The position numbers were made by a program, and so were the translations under genes. Under the pieces are notes generated by a model. That model was given only the letters and a program-made list of their open reading frames with translations. It was not told the DNA's origin and ran no database searches. 19,637 nt of DNA from Bacillota bacterium (GTDB lineage: Bacteria; Bacillota; Dethiobacteria; DTU022): NCBI GenBank assembly GCA_012510305.1, contig JAAZIE010000023.1, forward strand, positions 1 to 19,637. Direction: 5' to 3'. Within the stretch, counting starts at the first letter, position 1. Each line of letters starts with the position of its first letter. Positions 15,373 to 19,637 of this stretch are shown here, piece after piece.

Positions 15373-17103
15373 ATGATAAAAAGAGGGGTTAAGCCGATTT
15401 ATGTTGTAAGCGCTGTTACGTTGGGGCTCTCCGTGCTGGCGATTTTGGGGGGCCTGCTGCACCTGGCCGTGCCGGTTTGCCTGCCGGCAGACACCTTTTT
15501 TGGAGTGCTGTTTTTGCTGGCCCTGCTGTCGCTGAACCTGCTGGTATACTTAAGTGACCGCCTCGTTGATCGCAGCGATTACCTGGGAAGGCGACTGCAT
15601 CGCCGGGGATATCTCTGCCTGGCGGTGATCGCTGCCGGCCTGTGGACGATGCTGCTGCTGAACCAGTTGGTGGCAGTGATCTACACGAACAGGTTCGACA
15701 GCCTGATTTTTGCGGGGATCTACTTATGCTATTTTGGAATCCTTGTATTGGGGGCCGCTGCGGCCCGGGGAACGCTGGTTGCGGTAAAAAGGGGTTTCCC
15801 GCTGCAGCGGGGCCGCCGCGCAAGAGCACCCCGGAGGGGGGGAGGATTTAAGAAAACGGTGACCGTGCTTTGCTATATCGCCCTGGCTTTGGGCCTGGCC
15901 GGTCTTTACTTTTTACTGGCCGGCGATCGGTCTGTCTTTTTTGAAAGCGCGCCCCAGTTTGCCGAGATCTTCATTTCCGGGTTTTCTCTTTTTCATGCTT
16001 TTACCCTGCTGAGCCTGGTGGTGCTCATTTTAAAATTGCAAAACCGGCCGGGCAGCGCCGGGGCTGTGCTGGTAGGAGCCCTCGGCCTGGTCTCTTTCGC
16101 CCTTTACCTGCTTCCGCTGGTAGGCATATTCAAAACCTGTGACGCTGCGAAAACTGAGTTTGAAGATGTTTTTGGCAGCGGCCGCCTGGAGCAAATGGAT
16201 GCCGCCCGGACAGACCAATTCCTGGATAAACCGTTCTCTTTACCGGCTTACTTTTTGGGGATGCGCCCGGATGAATACCGCTACGAAAAAGATCTTGTTT
16301 TTTACGAGGGGAGCAGCGGTGTCGATGACGGGTTAAAGCTTCGCTGCGATGTTTTCATGCCTCCCGAGGGTAGAACCGACCTGCCGGGTTGGGGGTCCAC
16401 GCTGATTCGCATTCACGGAGGGGCCTGGATCGGCGGCGACAAGGGCTTTGCCAACATGCTGCAGGTCAACAAATATTTTGCCTCCCGGGGGTACACGGTG
16501 TTTGATCTGCAGTACGGCCTTACCGATCTGGTAATGCTAACCTTACCGGCGCTCCAGGCGCGCCTGGGCCCTGCGGAGCTGATCGGCCCCTATACCCTGG
16601 ACGACATGATGCGCCACCTGGGGGAATTCACCAAATACCTGGCAGCACATGCCGCCGAATACGACCTGGATCTGGATTCAGTCTTTATTTCCGGGGGGTC
16701 CGCGGGGGGGCAGCTTTCCACGGCGCTGGCCCTGGCCATCTCCGGAGAGAGCCACTCAGAGCTTTTCAGCGACGCGATAAAGATTAAAGGCTATATTCCC
16801 CTGTACCCGGCTATCGAGACCAGCTTCTTGCCGGATCTGGGCGAGGCTCCCGAATGGATCGATGTCAAGCTGCTGGTGGATGAAAAGAGCCCCCCCTGCC
16901 TCGTCTACCAGGGGACCAAGGACGGAATGGTTAAGCTCGTCACAGCGAGAGAATTTAAGGAGAGATACCGGGCGGCGGGCAACGAAGAGTGTGCCCTGCT
17001 GGAGTTCGACTGGGGCGGGCACGCCAGCGATTTTTATTTTTCCGGTTATTTCAACCAACCCTGGACTTATTACATGGAGCGCTTTATGTACCTGCACCGC
17101 TGA
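15373..17103 (+). CDS. seven-TM membrane protein fused to an alpha/beta hydrolase (esterase-like)
   Basis: The 576-residue protein has two parts. Residues 1-252 hold about seven hydrophobic segments (near 10-32, 40-60, 82-104, 110-130, 163-184, 197-220, 228-252). Loops 61-80, 139-161 and 221-227 are rich in Arg and Lys, so by the positive-inside rule the N-terminus is cytoplasmic and the part after TM7 is outside. Residues about 300-576 are an alpha/beta hydrolase of the HSL/BD-FAE esterase type. It has the oxyanion motif HGGAW (348-352), the nucleophile elbow GGSAGG (Ser443), and likely Asp517 (GTKDGM) and His550 (GGHASD), so the triad looks intact. An outward-facing lipase or acyl esterase is the inferred role. 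Segment counts are by eye. A GGCTGGAG lies directly before ATG 15373. The 158-base gap upstream has a small CCGTA/TACGG hairpin and a TATAAC that could be a -10 box. Confidence 0.75.
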   Translation: MIKRGVKPIYVVSAVTLGLSVLAILGGLLHLAVPVCLPADTFFGVLFLLALLSLNLLVYLSDRLVDRSDYLGRRLHRRGYLCLAVIAAGLWTMLLLNQLVAVIYTNRFDSLIFAGIYLCYFGILVLGAAAARGTLVAVKRGFPLQRGRRARAPRRGGGFKKTVTVLCYIALALGLAGLYFLLAGDRSVFFESAPQFAEIFISGFSLFHAFTLLSLVVLILKLQNRPGSAGAVLVGALGLVSFALYLLPLVGIFKTCDAAKTEFEDVFGSGRLEQMDAARTDQFLDKPFSLPAYFLGMRPDEYRYEKDLVFYEGSSGVDDGLKLRCDVFMPPEGRTDLPGWGSTLIRIHGGAWIGGDKGFANMLQVNKYFASRGYTVFDLQYGLTDLVMLTLPALQARLGPAELIGPYTLDDMMRHLGEFTKYLAAHAAEYDLDLDSVFISGGSAGGQLSTALALAISGESHSELFSDAIKIKGYIPLYPAIETSFLPDLGEAPEWIDVKLLVDEKSPPCLVYQGTKDGMVKLVTAREFKERYRAAGNEECALLEFDWGGHASDFYFSGYFNQPWTYYMERFMYLHR

Positions 17104-17163
17104 AAAACGGTTTTGCCTTCTTCGGAGGCGGGTCCAGGTCACCGTCTCCCCGGCCTGCCCGGC

Positions 17164-18003
17164 TTACATGCTGCGCAGCCGGGCAATTCTCTCTTCGATG
17201 GGCGGATGGGTGCTAAAAAGTGCAGTCAAATCTTTGGCGGAAAAGGGATTGACGATAAACATATGTGCCGTGGCCCGGTTGAGGCCGTGAAGCGGCCTCT
17301 GCCGGGCGTGCTGCTCCATCTTGGCCAGGGCTGAGGCCAACCCCTGCGGGTTGCCCGAGAACCCGGCCCCGGTAGCGTCAGCACCGTATTCGCGTGTCCG
17401 CGATACGGACATCTGGATCAGGAGCGCGGCGAGGGGGGCCAGCAGCAGAGCCACGAGACGGAAGATAAGCAGCGCTGCACCGCCCTGGCTGCGCCTGCCG
17501 CCACCGCCAAAACCGCCCCACATCCCAAACCGGGCCACGAACATGAGCGCGCCGGCGAGCGTTGCAGCGATCGTGCCTACTAAAATATCCCGGTTGCGGA
17601 TATGGGCCAGCTCGTGTGCCAGAACACCTTTGAGCTCTTCGTAGTCCAGCATTCTTAAAAGACCCGCAGTTACCGCAATGGCAGCGTGCTGCGGGTTGCG
17701 GCCGGTGGCAAAGGCATTGGGCTGCCCGGTGGGCATGAGGTAGAGCCGCGGCATGGGCATGCCGGCGTTATGGGTCAGCTCGCGCAAGGCCCGGTAGACC
17801 TCGGGGGCGTCGTTTTCGCTCAGCGGCTGAGAGCGGGTCATGCTGATGGCCATGCGATCGCTAAACCAGTACGAGAAAAAATTTACGGCCATTGCCAGAA
17901 TGAAGCCAAAGAGAAGCCCTTCCCTGCCGCTGATAAGGCCGCCCACCAGCAGAAAAATCGCTGTAAGAAGGATCATCAAGAAGAATGTTTTTAGCCGGTT
18001 CAC
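17164..18003 (-). CDS. htpX: HtpX-like membrane zinc metalloprotease (M48)
   Basis: This 279-residue membrane protease of peptidase family M48B degrades misfolded membrane proteins in related bacteria. Two TM segments are at the N-terminus (about 5-24 and 30-48) and two more hydrophobic stretches at about 141-158 and 176-198. The zinc motif HELAH (H130, E131, H134) is intact and Glu205 in SRTREYGAD is the likely third ligand. TGQPNAFATG (92-101) and THPPIEERIARL near the end are typical HtpX features. Length matches the family. The start is GTG 18003, with GAAGG four to five bases upstream; no better in-frame start exists. The gene converges on the hydrolase gene and diverges from the sir2 gene. 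Confidence 0.9.
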   Translation of the reverse strand: MNRLKTFFLMILLTAIFLLVGGLISGREGLLFGFILAMAVNFFSYWFSDRMAISMTRSQPLSENDAPEVYRALRELTHNAGMPMPRLYLMPTGQPNAFATGRNPQHAAIAVTAGLLRMLDYEELKGVLAHELAHIRNRDILVGTIAATLAGALMFVARFGMWGGFGGGGRRSQGGAALLIFRLVALLLAPLAALLIQMSVSRTREYGADATGAGFSGNPQGLASALAKMEQHARQRPLHGLNRATAHMFIVNPFSAKDLTALFSTHPPIEERIARLRSM

Positions 18004-18059
18004 TTGCCTTCGTCCTCTTTCATAAGATCATTACGATCCCTTTCCAGAGATCATATCAT

Positions 18060-18087
18060 ACTATACCGCAATAATTTACCGCATAAA
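18060..18087 (-). promoter_or_regulatory. possible promoter of htpX
   Basis: Read on the minus strand, TATAGT (18065-18060) resembles a -10 box, and TTTATG (18087-18082), 16 bases upstream, is a poor -35 box. The region between htpX and sir2 is much more AT-rich than the genes. Two direct TACCGCA copies (18064-18070, 18077-18083) overlap it. Supported only by eye. Confidence 0.3.
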
Positions 18088-18188
18088 CATCCCAAAAAAC
18101 AGGAATAGAGCATCGCTGAATAGAATAAATAGATAATCAATTTGTTATTGTCAAAATTATCGCATCTGTGGCGAAGGAGGGGTGGACA

Positions 18189-18941
18189 ATGGATTACCAG
18201 GGACAGATCGAGCAAGCTGCAGCCTTGATTAAAAAAAGCACCGGTTTTTACAGTCTCACCGGGGCCGGCCTTTCCACCGAAAGCGGCATCCCCGATTTTA
18301 GAACCCCGGGTGAGGGAATCTGGGAAAAGTTTGACCCCATCGAGACCTCCTCGGTAGAGGTCTTGCAAAACAATCCCCGGGTATTTTACGAATCGGCCTT
18401 CAATCGCTTTGCCAGCATCACCCTGGCAGAGCCCAATCCCGGGCATTACGCCCTGGCCAGGATGGAAGAAATGGGTTTTCTCAAGGGCCTGGTGACGCAA
18501 AACATCGACGGGTTGCATGTGAAGGCGGGATCGCGTAAAATTTGGGAGGTGCACGGTCACCTGCGTTCCGGTTACTGCCAGGGTTGCAAAAAGCGGTATT
18601 CTTTTGAGGAGCTGGTCCACCAGGTGGAGCTAAAACGCATTCCCCCGGTTTGCCGCACCTGTTTTGATGTGCTGCGCCCTGACGTGGTTCTTTTTGGCGA
18701 TCCCATGCCGCCGATTTTTTACGAGGCGGAAGAGATCTTGCGTGCAAATTGCGATTTAATGCTGGCGGCAGGGAGCAGCCTTGTGGTTTATCCGGTGGCC
18801 TATTTGCCGCGGTTGGCCGGGCAGTTGATCATTATCAACAGCTCGCCCACAGAGTACGACCAGGTTGCCGAAGTGGTCATTCGGGAAAAATGCGGTAAAG
18901 CGCTGCATGATCTTGCCGGGCAATTGGCCGCTGATCAATAA
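18189..18941 (+). CDS. Sir2-type NAD-dependent protein deacylase (sirtuin)
   Basis: The 250-residue sirtuin removes acyl groups from protein lysines using NAD+. Motifs appear in the usual order: TGAGLSTESGIPDFR (24-38) for NAD binding, TQNIDGLH (103-110), and the catalytic His122 in EVHGH. Four zinc cysteines follow (130, 133, 155, 158), then LFGDPMP and AAGSSLVVYPVA. In bacteria such enzymes often control acyl-CoA synthetases by deacetylation. An acyl-CoA synthetase-like gene lies about 4 kb upstream, but nothing here shows that the two are linked. The class II Tyr-Arg pair of SIRT5-like desuccinylases is not evident, so deacetylation is more likely than desuccinylation. ATG 18189 follows AAGGAGGGG by six bases; a GTG at 18168 precedes that site and is unlikely. 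Divergent from htpX. Confidence 0.92.
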   Translation: MDYQGQIEQAAALIKKSTGFYSLTGAGLSTESGIPDFRTPGEGIWEKFDPIETSSVEVLQNNPRVFYESAFNRFASITLAEPNPGHYALARMEEMGFLKGLVTQNIDGLHVKAGSRKIWEVHGHLRSGYCQGCKKRYSFEELVHQVELKRIPPVCRTCFDVLRPDVVLFGDPMPPIFYEAEEILRANCDLMLAAGSSLVVYPVAYLPRLAGQLIIINSSPTEYDQVAEVVIREKCGKALHDLAGQLAADQ

Positions 18942-19018
18942 AGCTTTGCAGCAGCGAACAGCGGGTTACAGCACAACACAATCTGAATAACACCGTACCA
19001 GGGAGGTTTGCCATAGCA

Positions 19019-19637
19019 ATGACCGGTGTACCCCATCCACCCGATCAGATTCCGATTACCCGTGCTGAAAGACAGAAGCGTGAAGCCCGGCGCCGCCGCA
19101 GCCCGAAAAAAGGCCGCAGTCCCGTGCTGGGCGATATCCTTTTGATTATGGTGCTCGCCTGTGTTGCGGTGATGCTCTATGCCCTTATCCAGAGCAAGAG
19201 CAGCGGTCAAGCCCCGGAGCTGGCGGGACGGCAATTTTACATTGTCCAAAGCGATACGATGAAGCCCGTTTTTGGCCCGGGCAGCCTGCTGGCGGTAAGA
19301 CCGGTGGAACCGGCAGGCTTAAAAAAAGGCGATATTATTGCTTTTATCGATCCCGACAACCCCTCGGGGATAGTAAGCCACCGCATCACCGCAGTAAATG
19401 CAGACGCCGGGCTAACCTTTACCACTCGCGGCGACGCCAACCCAAAAGATGACCCTACAGCGGTCCCGGCGGAAAACATTATCGGGAAAGGCGCGTTTTT
19501 TATTCCCTATGCCGGCTATCTCCTTGGTTTTATCCAGACGACGGTGGGATTAATCTCGGTAGTGCTTGCCCCGGCGCTGCTGATCGTTATTTTTGAATTA
19601 CGCAAGCTGCTCCGCCATGCTGCGGCGCATAAAAAAG
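19019..19637 (+). CDS. signal peptidase I, ER/SipW type, with Thr at the nucleophile, 3' partial
   Basis: The frame is open to the window end, giving 206 visible residues. A long basic N-terminus (about 12-35, many Arg and Lys) precedes one TM segment (about 38-57), then the peptidase domain, then a second TM (about 173-193). Family motifs: the nucleophile box reads QSDTMKP (77-83), where the family has SxSMxP, so Thr80 replaces the catalytic Ser. SHRIT (120-124) supplies His121, typical of the Ser-His ER/SipW type, and RGDANPKDD (137-145) is the acidic box. LKKGDIIAF is also typical. The role of the family is cleavage of signal peptides outside the membrane; whether Thr can serve is unknown. 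ATG 19019 follows GGGAGG by 12 bases; an in-frame TAG at 19013-19015 excludes an earlier start. Confidence 0.85.
   Translation, partial: MTGVPHPPDQIPITRAERQKREARRRRSPKKGRSPVLGDILLIMVLACVAVMLYALIQSKSSGQAPELAGRQFYIVQSDTMKPVFGPGSLLAVRPVEPAGLKKGDIIAFIDPDNPSGIVSHRITAVNADAGLTFTTRGDANPKDDPTAVPAENIIGKGAFFIPYAGYLLGFIQTTVGLISVVLAPALLIVIFELRKLLRHAAAHKK

Noticed and set aside
16030..16336. Short overlapping frames on both strands inside the membrane hydrolase gene
   Set aside because: They lack ribosome sites and domains and lie inside a continuous, well-supported coding frame.
18000..18023. Seven-codon minus-strand ORF (ATG at 18023) whose stop overlaps the htpX GTG start
   Set aside because: It has no evident ribosome site of its own and its product shows no pattern of a leader peptide; the overlap is most simply chance, though it could couple translation.
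1..19637. Search for CRISPR arrays, tRNA or rRNA genes, insertion sequences and prophage genes
   Set aside because: Reading by eye found no regularly spaced repeats, no cloverleaf-like sequence and no transposase or integrase motif. A tRNA scan would be needed to exclude a tRNA fully.

Overview
The window reads as one stretch of chromosome from an anaerobic, Gram-positive-type bacterium of the Bacillota (Clostridia and relatives). This rests on strong AGGAGG-like ribosome binding sites before almost every gene, several GTG starts, a moderately high GC content by eye, and the mix of families: GPH sugar symporter, cytoplasmic GH3 and GH38 glycosidases, ComEC-like hydrolase with DUF3006, ArsP_2-type transporter and a SipW-like signal peptidase. 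No rRNA, tRNA, CRISPR array, phage or transposase gene was seen. The taxonomic guess is inference only.

There are 15 protein genes, two cut by the window edges. Positions 1-5746 (all +): the end of a metallo-beta-lactamase-fold hydrolase, two tandem hairpins, a GH3 beta-glycosidase, a putative 10-TM metal exporter, and an exported ComEC-like hydrolase overlapping a DUF3006 gene. Positions 5767-6306 (-): an alkylguanine-DNA alkyltransferase homologue whose active-site Cys is Thr (PTHR instead of PCHR), so probably an alkyltransferase-like (ATL) protein. Positions 6673-11061 (+): a GPH-family symporter followed by a GH38 alpha-mannosidase, a likely uptake-and-cleavage pair for an alpha-mannoside. 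Positions 11181-12167 (+): a methionine sulfoxide reductase MsrA-MsrB fusion.

Positions 12518-17103 (+): a long-chain acyl-CoA synthetase-like protein, a TM1586-type nitroreductase, and a seven-TM protein fused to an apparently extracellular alpha/beta hydrolase. Positions 17164-18003 (-): an HtpX-like membrane protease. Its divergent neighbour is a Sir2 deacylase (18189-18941, +). The window ends inside a signal peptidase I of the ER/SipW type in which Thr stands at the usual nucleophilic Ser.

Two identical 29-base palindromic elements (6321-6349 and 12172-12200) look like copies of a dispersed REP-type or terminator-like repeat. One sits directly before the ribosome binding site of the ATL gene and the other forms the terminator of msrAB. 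The points most worth a second look are the two catalytic-residue substitutions (ATL and signal peptidase), the membrane-hydrolase fusion and the repeat pair. No clearly new multi-gene system is visible; most of the window is housekeeping, repair and sugar-use genes.
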